From positions 61,863,178-61,927,177 of the forward strand of contig JAMXIF010000002.1 of the NCBI GenBank assembly GCA_028583685.1: a stretch of DNA of 64,000 nucleotides. Direction: 5' to 3'. Shown here in pieces: positions 19,607 through 30,389 of the stretch; position 1 is the first letter of the stretch, and each line of letters starts with the position of its first letter. The notes beneath the pieces were generated by a model. The model made no database searches, was not told the origin of the DNA, and saw only the letters and a program-made list of their open reading frames with translations. A program made the position numbers and the translations under genes. Source of the DNA: Petaurus breviceps papuanus (Eukaryota; Chordata; Mammalia; Diprotodontia; Petauridae).

Positions 19607-22488
19607 TTTTTTTTTTAATTTGTGGTTTTTCTTTTTCTTTTTTTTGAATTAAATTTTGTTTATTTTTAGTTTACATCATTCATTTCCACAAGATTTTGAG
19701 TTACAAATTTTCTCCTCATCTTTCGCCTACCCACCACCCCAAAACAGTGATCCCACTGAATACCCCCTCCCCCAATCTGCTCTTTTCTATATCCTCCCCC
19801 ATCCCCTCTCTGACTTTCCAGTAGGGCAAGATGGATCTCTGTGTCCCAGTGTCTGTATATTTTATTTCCCAGTTGCATGTAAAAAAATTATAACTATATA
19901 TATATATATAAACATTTTAAACATATGATTTTAAAACTTTGAATTCCAGATTCTTTCCCTTCCTCCATCATCACCGACCCTTACTGGAAAGATAAGCAAT
20001 TCAATATAAGTTGTACATGTGTAGCTATGCAAAACATGTCCATAGTTGATATATTGTGAAAGATTGATTATATTTCTCTCCATCCTATCCTGTCCACCAC
20101 TTGTTCTGTTCTCTACTTTGACCTGTCCCTTTTCAGAAGTGTGTACTTCCAACTTCCCTCCCCCCACCCCCCAGCCTGCCCTCTCCTTCATCATCCTCTC
20201 TTTCATCCCCTTCCCTCTTACTCTCCTGTAGGGTGAGATACCCTATTTAGTGTGTATGTCATTCCCTCCCTAAGCCAATCAATGAGAGTAAGGTTGACTC
20301 ATTCCCTTTGGCCTTCCTGTTCTTCCCCTCCATTGTAACAGTTTTCCCTTGCCTCTTCTATATGAGATAATTTACCCCATTCAGTCTCTCCCCATCTCCT
20401 CTCATTATATTCCTCTCTCACCTCTCAATTTCACCTTTTAAGTATCATCCCTTCCTATTTAATTGGTCCTGTGCCCTCTGTCTATGTGTACCTGTACACA
20501 TATATACACACACTCACATATGTATTCATATGCCCATATACCCTCCCATATAGAAATATACATGTATGTATATATATATTCCCTTAAACTATTATCATAC
20601 TGAGAAAGGTTTCATAAGTTACAATTCTCGTTTTTCCATGTAGGAATGTAAATAGTTCAACTCTGATAAGTTCCTTATGATTTCTTTTCTCTGTTTACCT
20701 TCTCATGCTTCTTTTGCTTCTTGTATCTGAATCTCAAATTTTCTATTCAGCTCTGTTTTTTTCATCAAGAATGCTTGAAAGTCCTCTATTCCATTGAATT
20801 ACCATATTTTCCCCTGAAACATGATACTCAGTTTTTCTGGGTAGGTGATTCTTGGTTTTAATCCCAGCTCCTTTAACCTCTGGAATATCATATTCCAAGC
20901 CCTTCGATCCCTCAGTGTAGAAGCTGCAAGATCCTGTGTTATCCTGATTGTGTTTCCACAGTATTCAATTTTTTTCTTCCTGGCTGCTTGTAACATTTTC
21001 TCCTTGATCTGGGAATTCTGGAAGCTGGCTATAATATTCCTAGAAGTTTTCTTTTTAGGATCTTTTACAGGAAGTGGTTGGTGGATTCTTCCAACCTCTA
21101 TTTTGCCTTCTGGTTCTAAAACATCAGGGCAATTTTCCTTGAGAATTTCTTGAAGGATGATTTCTAGGTTCTTTTTTTGATAATGGCTTTCAGGTAGTCC
21201 AATAATTTTTAAATTATCTCTCCTGGATCTACTTTCCAGGTCAGTGGTTTTTCCAGTGAGATGTTTCACATTGCCTTCTATTTTTTCATTTGTTTGTATC
21301 TGTTTAATAGTATATTGATTTCTCATAAAGTCATTAGCTTCCATTTGATCCAATCTAATTCTGAAGGAATGATTCTCTTCAGTGAGCTTTTGAGATTCTT
21401 TTTCCATCTGGCAAATTTGGCTTTTTAAGGCAATCTTCTCCTCATTGTCTTTTTGAACCTCTTTTGCCATTTGAGTTAGTCTATTTTTAAGGTGTTATTT
21501 TATTCAGTCAGGTTGTTGACTCTCTTTTCATTATTTTCTTGCATCATTCTTTTTTATCTTCCCAATTTTTCCTCCATTTCTCTTATTTGGTTTTCAAAAT
21601 ACTTCTTAAGCTCCTCTATGGCTTGTAACCGGTTCATGTTTTTCTTGGAAGCTTTTGGTGTAGGACTTCTGACTTCACTGTCTTCCTCCTGTTCCATGCT
21701 TTGATCCTTTTTGTCCCCAAAATAGGAGTCTAAAGTTGGATTGCTGAGCTTGCTTTGCTTCCTTTGCTTGCTTATGTTGCCATTCAATTACTTGACTTTT
21801 GAGCTTTTTGCCACAGTAGAACTCTGCTTTCAGAGAGGAGAGCTTTGTCCCACATCGCTGGGGTTTTCTCAGCTGCTGGAGCTATTAGTTGGCTGCCCTT
21901 TCTGAAGCCTCCACACACTCTGGCTCATGGTCATGCATCCCAGGACCTCCACCCAAGACAGTGATCCAGATCCAAGCTGATTAAAGCATGATTACCCCTC
22001 AGACTGGAAGTTTGGTCCCCCTACAATCTGCAGACCAGGAGCTCTGAAGCAGCCATGCAGTAGTGGCCACCACACCTCCTGGGGGCAGCAGCCATACCGC
22101 ACTCCCAGACTCCCTATTCCCAAAGTTCACACTAACCTCTTACTTTGTCCTTATCATCTATGGGTTGATAATTCTGGAAACTGCCACTGCTGTCGGTGAT
22201 CCATTCTCTCAAAGTCCTTCCAGCTGGAGGCTGGTCGTGGCCACTCTGAGGCTAAAACCCCAGTCTCATATGGGGCTCAGCTCTGCTCCCAGAGCACTGC
22301 GATGGCCCCTTCCTACTGGCCTGCCGAGTTGTCTTCAATGGAGGTTAGTTTCCCTCTGTAACTTTGTGGGTTCTGTAGCTCTAAAGTTTGTTTAGAGTAA
22401 TTTTTTACGTGTATTGGAGGAGGTGGAAGCAGGAGCCACGCGGAAGTCCTGTTTCTACCCCACCATCTTGGTTCTGCCCCCCCCCCCC
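19607..22488 (-). mobile_element. HAL1 (half-L1) LINE, full length, copy B
   Basis: Minus-strand order: a G-run start (22488-22477) then CAGAACCAAGATGGTGGGG, a 5' UTR, ORF1 (21787 to about 20750), a long non-coding 3' region with purine-rich and CA/TA repeats, then an A-rich tail to 19607. There is no endonuclease or reverse transcriptase sequence, so it relied on L1 proteins in trans. Target-site duplications GATTCCCTAGTTC (19594-19606) and GATTCTCTAGTTC (22489-22501) differ at one base. The order and length match copy D at 50.09-53.03 kb. Confidence 0.9.
20799..21787 (-). pseudogene. HAL1 ORF1 (L1 ORF1p-like), copy B
   Basis: ORF1p is an RNA-binding trimeric chaperone in L1 particles. The N-terminal segment (21787-21554, 77 residues, starts MNGNISKQRKQSK, ends EEKLGR) stops at TAA. 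A second open segment of 223 residues (21470-20799) holds the rest of the coiled coil (about residues 1-80), an RRM-type NLKIIGLPE at 86-94, and the C-terminal domain with RRAWNMIFQ and RITYPEKLSIMFQGKIW near the end. Human ORF1p has NLRLIGVPE and RISYPAKLSF in the same order. Between the two segments there are further stops and a frame change, so the gene is broken but little decayed. Its copy-D homologue keeps the N-terminus better. Confidence 0.88.
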
Positions 22489-22501
22489 GATTCTCTAGTT
22501 C

Positions 22502-23165
22502 AAGCAGCCCCCATAACCACTTCAAATCTTTATTACCTCTATCCAGAGCTATTGTAATAACCCCCTTATCTATCTCCCTCCCTCCTCTCTTCCATCCATT
22601 TCCTTCATAGAAGCCAAAATAATTTTCCCAAGGCATTGGTTTTTACCCTTTCACTTCTCTCAGGAACCCTTGGTAGCTCTACATTGCCTCCAGAATACAT
22701 TAGAAATATCTCAGGCTGGCCTTTAAGGCCCTCCACATTTCTGACTCCAAACAGCTTTTCCAGATTTATTTCACATTATTCCCTTTCATTCATTTTATGC
22801 TGCCATTTAACTACATTACTTACTCTTCCCCAAACTTCATAGATTCTCTTCTCCTTCACGCATTTTATCAAATTCTTTCCAATGCCTGGAATGCACTCCT
22901 TACCTTGCAAAATCCCTGTTTTCCAAAGCTAAAGTGCCCAATTTCCATCTCCTTTGTGAAGCCTTTCTTGACACCCTCATCTCTCTTGCTCTTTTCCTCT
23001 TTGAATTGGCTTGCATTTATTTATCTGTGCACATATCGTCTCCCCACTCCCTGCCCCGTGTAAGATGAGATCCCCAAGAGGAGGGACCATTTCATCTCTG
23101 TCTCATCCCGGGTGCCTAGCAGAGGGCTTGTCACCTAATATGTGCTTATTCATGTTTGTTGAATG
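22502..23165 (+). mobile_element. L2 LINE 3' region
   Basis: A long sense L2: 'gagctattgtaataaccccc', 'ggctggcctttaaggccctccac', 'aatgcctggaatgcactccttacc', 'gaagcctttcttgacacc', and the 3' end 'cctagcagagggcttgtcacc...atgtttgttgaatg'. Confidence 0.92.
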
Positions 23166-23169
23166 AAAC

Positions 23170-23870
23170 TGAGCTGTTCACAGGCAGATGAAAGATGGAA
23201 ACAGAGGTATTTTTGTACCACACATACAGTTTAATGGAAATATTGGTTCTAAATTCAAAGAAGGGAGATACTATGTCTTTGGCATGTTCCCTGTAGCACC
23301 TAACAAATCATAGGTGCTCCAACAGGAGCATATCAATCACTTGGTTAATTAATCAGACTGCTAACTGCTAGTCTAGGTGCTTATTGCTCTAGATCAGTCA
23401 GCTTGGTAGAAGCTGCTGGGGACAAGGGTAGGCAGCATTAGCTGGCAAGGTTTTAATGCTTACACTGTAGAAATGTAGCCAAAGGCTGGGCACTAGGGCC
23501 TAGCCACACCAAGAGCTGGCTTTTGTGGGGCTTGCATAGATATTTGCTTGGGTATCAACATTTGAAACTGGTGAGGGGTGCACACCCAGAGGATGGAGGA
23601 AATAGGGCAGGCCTGATATGGAAGGAGGCAGGGCCAATTTCCTTACTGGTATAGATGAGATATGTGATGGTCAACAAGTTGGTCATTCTCAGATCCCTTA
23701 GATTGTCAGAAGTATGGAGGCTGCCTAATGGAGTGGTTTTAGGATATAACCGTATAACAGCTAGTGAGAGCCATCAACAGCTCTCCAAAGAGAGTGAGTC
23801 TTACTGAAGGAGTCTCTCTAAAATGTACCTATTGAAGTAGGCTTTATGGTGCTTTTCTAGCTAGAGTAGA
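23170..23870. other. Mostly unassigned
   Basis: A short L2-like patch ('actatgtctttggcatgttccctgtagcacctaac') at about 23265-23320 is the only hint of a repeat. The rest shows neither gene nor repeat that I recognise. Confidence 0.45.
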
Positions 23871-23872
23871 CT

Positions 23873-24075
23873 TTAGCATGGGGGATTGTAATGGCAAGAG
23901 CACTGGTTCTGGAGTCAGAGGACCTGGGTTCAAATTTGCCTTTGAATCCCATTACTTATGTGACTCTGTACCAATCATGAAATCTCCATGGACTTCAGTT
24001 TCTTCATTTGTAGAGGTGTGGGGGTGGGAATGGAACCCTCTTATCTCCCTTCCAGATCTAAAGAAATAATCCCAT
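23873..24075 (+). mobile_element. MIR3/Ther-2 type CORE-SINE
   Basis: 'ggcaagagcactggttctggagtcagaggacctgggttcaaatt', CORE 'ttcagtttcttcatttgtag', and the CR1/L3-type tail 'atctcccttccagatctaaag'. Confidence 0.82.
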
Positions 24076-24519
24076 CATCTTTCCCCAAAGGGTTTCTTAA
24101 GTGATTTAACAGGTCTGTTAGTTCAGTTTCTTAAACTTTTGCCCAAAGATCTTAGAGTTGGAAGGCCAGATAATAGTTCTGGGAGTATATAAAGGCTTTC
24201 TGAACCCTTCTGGGGTTCAGTTTGGGGCTTAGTTTGCTTTGATTGGGTAAGAGGGATGAAGCCTTGGTACTTAGAGATTACTATGAACTGGGTTGGCTTC
24301 AAAAATTGGGAAGTGGGGAAAGGAAAGGAGACAGACAGTTTTATGATGGGATCTGTATGAGCTTGGGATCAAGAAAGTCTCCACACTTTCTTTCTTCCTA
24401 TGATACCAAAATGGGTGTTCTTTATTGAAAGGCAAACTCTCCAATGATCCCTGCTACTTCCTTGTGACCCGAGCTCGTTATACACATTTGCAGCATATCA
24501 TAATGGATATGGAATCATT

Positions 24520-24618
24520 GAGCCCTTGCATAAGCTGCCCTCTATGTCAGGAATGCATTTTCTCCTGCCTTCCACCTTCTATGATCTCTAGCTTCCATCA
24601 AGGCTCAGCTCATGAACT
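24520..24618 (+). mobile_element. L2 LINE fragment
   Basis: 'gccctctatgtcaggaatgcattttctcctgcc' and 'tctagcttccatcaaggctcagctcat' match the L2 block that precedes its 3' UTR. Confidence 0.75.
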
Positions 24619-24629
24619 CTGTGGCAAAA

Positions 24630-25245
24630 TGTCATCAAGTATTTGTTCAGCATCTACTCCATGCCATAGTGTTAAGAGATGCATCTGGAGATGCAAAGAA
24701 AAGTAAATCATCCTGGCTGACAAGAAGCTCAGTGTTTAATGGGAGAGACGGAGCAATTATGGGAAAGGCAGAAAGTGTGGAGATAATTGGCAGAGGGAAG
24801 GTACAAGTATTGAGGGGGATTGGGAAAGGCTCCTTGCAGAAGGTGAGAGTTTAGTGGGAATTTAGAGGAAACCAGAAGTTAGAGATGAGGGGGAAGAGCA
24901 GGCATAGGGAACAGCCAGTGGAAATACTTGAGTTGAGAGAAGGAACATGGTGTGCATTGAAGGTCACTGTCACCATATCATAGAGTATATGAGGGGGCTA
25001 AGATTCATGAAGACTAGAAAGGTAGGGAGGGATCAGGTTGTGAAAGGCATTAAAAGCCAAACAGATGAGTTCATATTTGATCTTGGAGATGAAACACTGG
25101 AGTTTATTGAATGGTGAGGGTTTGGGGAAAAAAGCAGGGAGGTGACACAGGCAAATCTGTTCTTTAGGAAGATCACTTTGACAGTTGAATAGAAGATGGA
25201 GTAGAGTGGGGAGAAACTTGAGACAGGGAGACCAAGAAAGTTATT
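24630..25245 (-). mobile_element. L2 LINE 3' region, antisense
   Basis: 'gtatttgttcagcatctactccatgcc', 'gggggattgggaaaggctccttgcag', 'aggcatagggaacagccag', 'aaaggcattaaaagccaaacagatg', 'ctttaggaagatcactttgacag', and 'gagtggggagaaacttgagacagggagacc'. This is the best-preserved antisense L2 in the window. Confidence 0.92.
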
Positions 25246-25439
25246 GCTTTGGCAATTCTTATGGGAAAACCTTTCATGATCTCCCTGTATGTTTCTTCCT
25301 ACTCGAATGCCTCCACTGCACCGCTAGATGAGATATGAAATTCCACTATTTGGGATAAATTCCTTTGGCTATTCTCAACCTTGTATTTGCAAAATGCCTT
25401 AAATATTTCAAATAGATTTCGTGTGACGCTTAAGGGCCA

Positions 25440-26590
25440 AAGTGGATTTTTTGGTGGCTCAAGTCCGAATCTAAATCTGGGTTTCTGAGGTTAAAGAAAG
25501 GATGATTATTAGTAGAAACAAGCTGCAGCATTTATTCTGTGAGTGTAGCCTCTGGTAAAATCTGAGACACTTCTCCACTTTCCTTTAGTAGCATGTCCTT
25601 CTACTGGTTGTATATGTGCCCTGTTTGGTTTTTAATCATAATATGTTGTGTTGCCAGTTCATTGCCTGTCTTGCCAATAGCTTGGACCAAGGCATAGTAG
25701 AATGTCCCTGACCTTTGGCCTTCATGTCTGATATCTCTATTTCCCCCCTGTGGGATCTGACCTGAAGGGCCCCTGCCCCTAGATTGCTTTGTTACCTGAT
25801 ACCTCTGCTTTAGGGCCTGGATGCCACGTGCCTTCTGGCTGGGCAAGCCACAAGGGGCCAATGAACATTCCTCACCTGTCAGCACTCCAGGTTTGGGGCA
25901 CTGCAGGGCTTGCCTTGGCCCATCCAAAAGCACTTTATTAAACATCTTTGACAAGTGAGGGCCCAAAGTGGCTGCTTAGCAAAAAGGTCAGTTCTCTGGC
26001 TCACCATGACCAAGGATGCAGTGACCTCTGGGCTGCTGTTCCAGAGTCCTGTGACCTACACTGGTAAGTGTTTGTCCAAAAGAAAAGCTCTTTTGCAGTC
26101 GTTTGAGAACCTTAAAATGCTTAGGACCTTCTGATAGTTAAAAGAGGGACAAAAGGAAATTTAGAAATACCAAGAACTCTAGGAGACCTGAAGTGTGTAT
26201 TTGTGTGTGTGCATGTGTGTATGTACATGTATGTGTACGTGTGTTTATGTGTGTATGTAAGGACAGTGGGGGTTAAGGAAGTAAGACTGTGATGAGGTGA
26301 AGGTCTAGGAGAAGGCTTTACTTTGATATTTGGACAGATACTTTCGTTAATAGGGTTACACATCCCACCATTACAGGCTTTAACCCCTCTATGCCTTCCC
26401 AACTTATTTCAGTCTTATCTGATCTGGAGATATTTTCTTTTTGAGGCTATTACCTTTCACCATTATTCCTATTTGTCTCTGAAGACAAAGAACCACACAT
26501 TTCTTGGGGATGAGTCTCCTGCCACTTCCCAGGTTCATGAATGTCCCTTGATGTTCTTCTATCTTCGATTATACCAAGATGGATGTCCTT
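25440..26590. other. Unassigned sequence with a 121-codon minus-strand ORF and TG-rich repeat
   Basis: A minus frame 25966-25601 (starts MGPHLSKMFNKVLL) has a Gln/Lys/Arg-rich middle (QRYQVTKQSRGRGP) but no motif that I can place. It may be chance or decayed transposon coding. A GTGTGTATGT-type simple repeat covers about 26195-26260. Confidence 0.4.
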
Positions 26591-26595
26591 TACTG

Positions 26596-26791
26596 CAGAC
26601 CTTTGAGGTCCCCGAGACCCTTTCACGATGCTCCCAAAATCAAAACAATTTTTATAATAATATAAAGATATTTTAATTTTTATTACAATAACTATTGATA
26701 GATAAACCCCCCTAAACAAAAGATCTTTGTGGTAATCTCAATTTTTAAGAGTGTAAAGGGGTCCCGACACCAAAAAACTTGAGGACCACTG
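26596..26791 (-). mobile_element. hAT-type DNA transposon fragment, same family as 9.04-9.57 kb
   Basis: On the minus strand it starts CAGTGGTCCTCAAGTTTTTT and continues 'ggtgtcgggacccctttacactctt', the same block as in the 9.0-kb element. It ends with 'gggtctcggggacctcaaagg'. The centre is much shorter, so this is a deletion derivative. Confidence 0.75.
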
Positions 26792-26869
26792 CTCTACTGA
26801 AGGGAAATCTCTCCACTATTCCCCTTTAACTCAGTTCTGGGCCCAGCTCATCATGCACATGTATGTAGC

Positions 26870-27100
26870 ATGGCATAGTCAATTTAGAGCTATCCTCAGA
26901 GTCAGGAACATCTGCATGGAACTCTCATATCCACACCCAGTGGCCATGTGACCTTGAACAAATGTCTTAACCTATCAATGCTCCATATTTGAGAGTCTTA
27001 GGGACTCTCTTCGGCCTAGGAGATGTGATATAGGACTGTTCTGCATTGTGATAAGCAACTACCCATACTGATGAAATCACAGGTCTGGTCATGCACACAA
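26870..27100 (+). mobile_element. CORE-SINE with alternative tail
   Basis: 'tagagctatcctcagagtcagg', 'gtggccatgtgaccttgaac', then a tail containing 'cctaggagatgtgatatagg' and 'actgatgaaatcacaggtctgg'. The 56.6-kb SINE has part of the same tail. Confidence 0.65.
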
Positions 27101-27300
27101 TCACACATACATATACATGGATGTTCATTCTAGTCATATACAATGTGTGTATATAGGTAGATGCATGCATGCATGTATATATACAGATATAATCTATATA
27201 CATATACAAATATATATTTTATTTTGTTTGATCATAGATGGAATAGTATGTTTGTATTTTGATATATCTTGGCTGGTATATATACATGCATACATATCAC
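27100..27300. repeat. TA/TATG/CATA-rich simple repeat
   Basis: Imperfect ATACATAT, GCATGCAT and TATATA repeats. Confidence 0.8.
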
Positions 27301-27469
27301 CCTACTCTGCATTTACAGCTCTGCTTGGTTTCAATTCCACAGAATAAGATGTCCTTCTCAAGATATGCTCATCACTTCTACACTCATCACCATACTGCTG
27401 ACTCAAGCTCCAATTGGCACCCCCTTCCTCAGTCTCTTCTCCCTTCTAATTGGAGGGCTGGAGGGTAAA

Positions 27470-27583
27470 GCAAGGAATATGTCTGGACAGACTTCGGGAG
27501 ATAGTGGAGGACAGAAAGGCATGCTGTGCTATGGTCCATAGGGTTAAGAAGAATCAGACATGACTGAATGAACAAACAACAGT
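27470..27583 (+). mobile_element. RTE/Bov-B-type LINE 3' end
   Basis: 'cagacttcgggagatagtggaggacagaaagg' and 'catgctgtgctatggtccatagggtt' lead into 'agaatcagacatgactgaatg' and an ACAAACAAC tail. This is the RTE/Bov-B ORF end and 3' tail (ruminant equivalent: GGTCGCAAAGAGTCGGACAC). The upstream part at 27320-27470 is not confidently assigned. Tails of several SINEs in this window resemble this end. Confidence 0.8.
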
Positions 27584-27754
27584 AGGGTGGAGTACCAAAC
27601 TGCTTCCCATGCTTACACTGTAGGGAAGAAACTGAGCTTTTCTGACTCACTCTGTTCAGCATTTGCTGCTGTTCCTGATTTCACCTCCATGGAACAAGAT
27701 ATGCCCTGGTCCCCTCCCCCCCTTTTGTTACTTCTATTATGTGTTTCTTCCTCT

Positions 27755-27875
27755 CTGTCCCCTTAGATTGTAAGATCCTTGAAGGCAGGGACCATCTTTA
27801 TTTTTATTAATTACACCTCCAGTGCTTAGCACAGTGTCTGTCACATAATAGACACTTAATAAATGTTTAATGGAT
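27755..27875 (+). mobile_element. L2 LINE 3' end
   Basis: 'tagattgtaagatccttgaaggcagggacc', 'ccagtgcttagcacagtgtctgtcacataatag', and the tail TTTAATGGATTGGATTGGAT. Confidence 0.92.
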
Positions 27876-27939
27876 TGGATTGGATACACACACATATATG
27901 AATCTCTCTCTCTCTCTCCCTCCATCCCTCCTTTCTTTC

Positions 27940-28215
27940 TATTGGAATAAGCATTTATATAGCTCCTACTCTGTACCATCTGTGCTAAGTACTTCTGAAA
28001 AAACAAATATTATCTCATTTTATCCCTTCAAAAATACTGGGAAGTAGATGCTATTACTATCCCTATTTTACAATTGAGGAAACTGAGGCAAACAATGGTT
28101 ACATGACTTGCCTGGATCACACAGTTAGTAAGTGACTATGGCTAGGTTTGTACTTGGGTCTTCTTGACTCCAGGTCTGGTGCTCTTTTATGCTGAGCTAC
28201 CAGCAGCTCCAGTAT
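27940..28215 (-). mobile_element. CORE-SINE (Ther-1/MIR type), antisense
   Basis: 'gcatttatatagctcctactctgtacc', 'tttacaattgaggaaactgaggcaaac', 'gcctggatcacacagttagtaagtgac', and 'gtcttcttgactccaggtctggtgctc'. A (TC)n tract lies just before it (27900-27925). Confidence 0.88.
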
Positions 28216-28235
28216 TTTAAGGTTTGACAAGTAGT

Positions 28236-28700
28236 TCATATTTTTTAAAAAACATTTTTGGTCTTTATCAATTTGTTTGTTTACTTTTAGTTTACAAGAT
28301 TCAGTTCCACAATCCCTCGAGTTTCAAAATTTCTCCCCTTCTTTCTCCTCCCTCCCCTCTCCCCCCATGGCGGCATGCAATCAAGTATAGGATCTGCTAA
28401 TATTTTCACATTAGACATTAGTCAGGTTATAAAGAAGGATTTTAACAGATGGAATGAACAATGGGAAAGAGGCAACAAAACCAAACAAGAAAAAGAAAGA
28501 GAGCAGGTAGTTTGCTTCAATCTGCATTCAAACTCTGTTCTTTCTAGTTTTTTCTCTGAATGTAGACATCTCTCTCCATCATGAGTCTTTTGGAGTTCAC
28601 TTATAACCTTGCATTGCTGAGAAGAGTCCAGTCCATCAAAGTTGGTTGTCACTTATACATTGTGTCTGTAATTGTGTACAATGTATTTCATATCTTATTT
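28236..28700 (-). mobile_element. L1 LINE 3' end (5'-truncated), antisense
   Basis: 'gtttgtttacttttagtttacaagattcagttcc' with 'cgagtttcaaaatttctcccc' is the marsupial L1 3' terminus read in reverse. Then come 'ggcatgcaatcaagtatagg', 'atcatgagtcttttggag' and 'gtgtacaatgta'. The last block matches the point where L1 copy A stops (near 2520), so the two copies overlap head to tail in L1 coordinates. Confidence 0.82.
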
Positions 28701-28754
28701 GTTATTCTCTATCACCCTGTGAAGGAAATGCCCTCCCCTCTCCCTGGTTTTTTT

Positions 28755-28882
28755 TTAATTTGTTACAGACGAGAAAACAAAACTGAAAGGGAGGTTCAGT
28801 AAATTGTTCAGGGTCTTATAGCTAATAAATGTTTGGTGAAGGATTTGAATCCAGCTCTTCCTGACTCTAATCTCCTTCACAT
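28755..28882 (-). mobile_element. MIR SINE, antisense
   Basis: 'gttacagacgagaaaacaaaactgaaaggg', 'ttcagggtcttatagctaataaatg', and 'tttgaatccagctcttcctgactc'. Confidence 0.8.
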
Positions 28883-28884
28883 TG

Positions 28885-29855
28885 CTGCGGATTTCACTGA
28901 GGAGGCTATGGTTCCATGAACACTATGTCATTTGTGAATGATGACATTCAAAAAATTGCATCCTCAGTAAGGAAGTCTTTTGTTCAGACTTTGATGGAAA
29001 TATTCCATGATACACAGTGCATACCTTATTGAACGTTTTGCATAGTGTGGCCTCCTCACTATGATCCTGACATGATATGATGTGAGATGATATGATATGA
29101 TGTAATAAATATCTGGCAATTTTAGCTATTTGCATTTTTAGCTGTATAGGTGGTTAGGATAATAATCTGCCCCTGCTCTACCTAGTTGCCATTGCAGAAG
29201 AGATGGTTCCTAGATACCTGGTATAGGGGGATTCCTTTTTTAAATGGAGTAGAATCCCATTAGTCTAGATATGTGGTTCCTGAGGTGTCATATCTACTTG
29301 ATTAAAAGAGGTGACTGACTTTCTGTTCATTTAGAGGAGGCAGATTCCCTGAATTCCAAATAGCCTCATTTCACAAGGAGAACATCCCACAGAGATAGGC
29401 ATTGCTTCATCTTTTGTGGGGTGAGAGTTGAGTTGTCTCTTTGGGTTCTGTTGCTAGCCACCTCCCTGACTATAGAACCCAGATTATTCCAAGAGAAAAA
29501 GAGATAGCAGGGGATGTGGAAGTATTTATCCTCCCAAGAGGAAAAGCAAAAGATAATACAGGCAACAGCAGCCACTTCTGATCATTATAGCTTATTGTGG
29601 GCGTGTTGTGCAATAACAGATGGTTAATATGTTGCTATGCTAGTCAGCCTTAACTCGCTTGGATCAGAACAGCCATGTGTAACCTCCATAGAGTGATGAC
29701 AAAACTTTCAGAAAGCTTCTTGTTGGCAGGCTGCTTCTTGGGGTCTCCATGAAGGGTATAGTGAAGCCATATTGGTGGTTGCTGAAGATGCTTTTATTGT
29801 TCTCGAATTAGTCATAGGCAGAAGATATTTATTGTGCTTCAAAACCAAATTTCAT
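28885..29855. other. Unassigned sequence
   Basis: No gene or repeat recognised. A small ATGAT/ATGATATG simple repeat lies at about 29069-29104. Confidence 0.5.
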
Positions 29856-29859
29856 CTCC

Positions 29860-30080
29860 TGTCTCTATGCTGTTTATAGGCCATCTCCCATGCCTAGAAT
29901 GCCCTTGCTTCTCATCTCGGCCTCTTAGAAGTCTGAGTTTTCTTGAAAGCTCAGCTCAGGTGCCATATTCTGTTCAAAGTCTTCTTTGATGTTTCAATTT
30001 TTAGTGCTATCCTTCTTCTTAAGCCATTTGTATTTGTCTGTGTGCATGTCATATCTATATTCCCCCCAAACAGAATATAA
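29860..30080 (+). mobile_element. L2 LINE fragment
   Basis: 'tgcctagaatgcccttgcttctcatctcggcctcttagaag', 'gaaagctcagctcaggtgccata', and 'agtcttctttgatg'. It lacks the 3' tip. Confidence 0.85.
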
Positions 30081-30221
30081 TGTCATGGTTCTGTCATATT
30101 TTTTTATATGTGTATTCCCCTTCATTCATGTTCCTTGAACAACTGTACTAATGTGGAACTATGAGTGCATTCTCCCACTAGTGATCTGGCAACCTATAAG
30201 AGAATATGAACCTGATTGGTA

Positions 30222-30387
30222 TTTCTTTTTTTGCTTTTTGGAGGGGGGAAGGCAGGACAATTGGGGTTCAGTGACTTGCCCAAGGTCACATGGTTAGTAA
30301 GTGTTAAGTGTCCGAGGCTGGATTTGAACTCAGGTTCTCCTGATTCCAGAGCTAGTGCTCTATTCACTGTGCCACCTAGGGGCCCCT
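30222..30387 (-). mobile_element. tRNA-derived marsupial SINE, antisense
   Basis: 'gctttttggaggggggaaggcagg', 'cccaaggtcacatggttagtaagtg', and 'ctctattcactgtgccacctagg'. Flanks 'tgattggtatttctt' and 'tgatgattatttctt' look like a decayed duplication. Confidence 0.9.
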
Positions 30388-30389
30388 AT

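Noticed and set aside
24630-25245. Novel repeat family shared by about ten loci in the window
   Set aside because: Reverse-complementing these blocks shows that they are ordinary L2 3' regions in antisense orientation.
29069-29104. Clustered direct repeats resembling a CRISPR-like array
   Set aside because: ATGAT/ATGATATG units are contiguous simple-sequence repeats without spacers.
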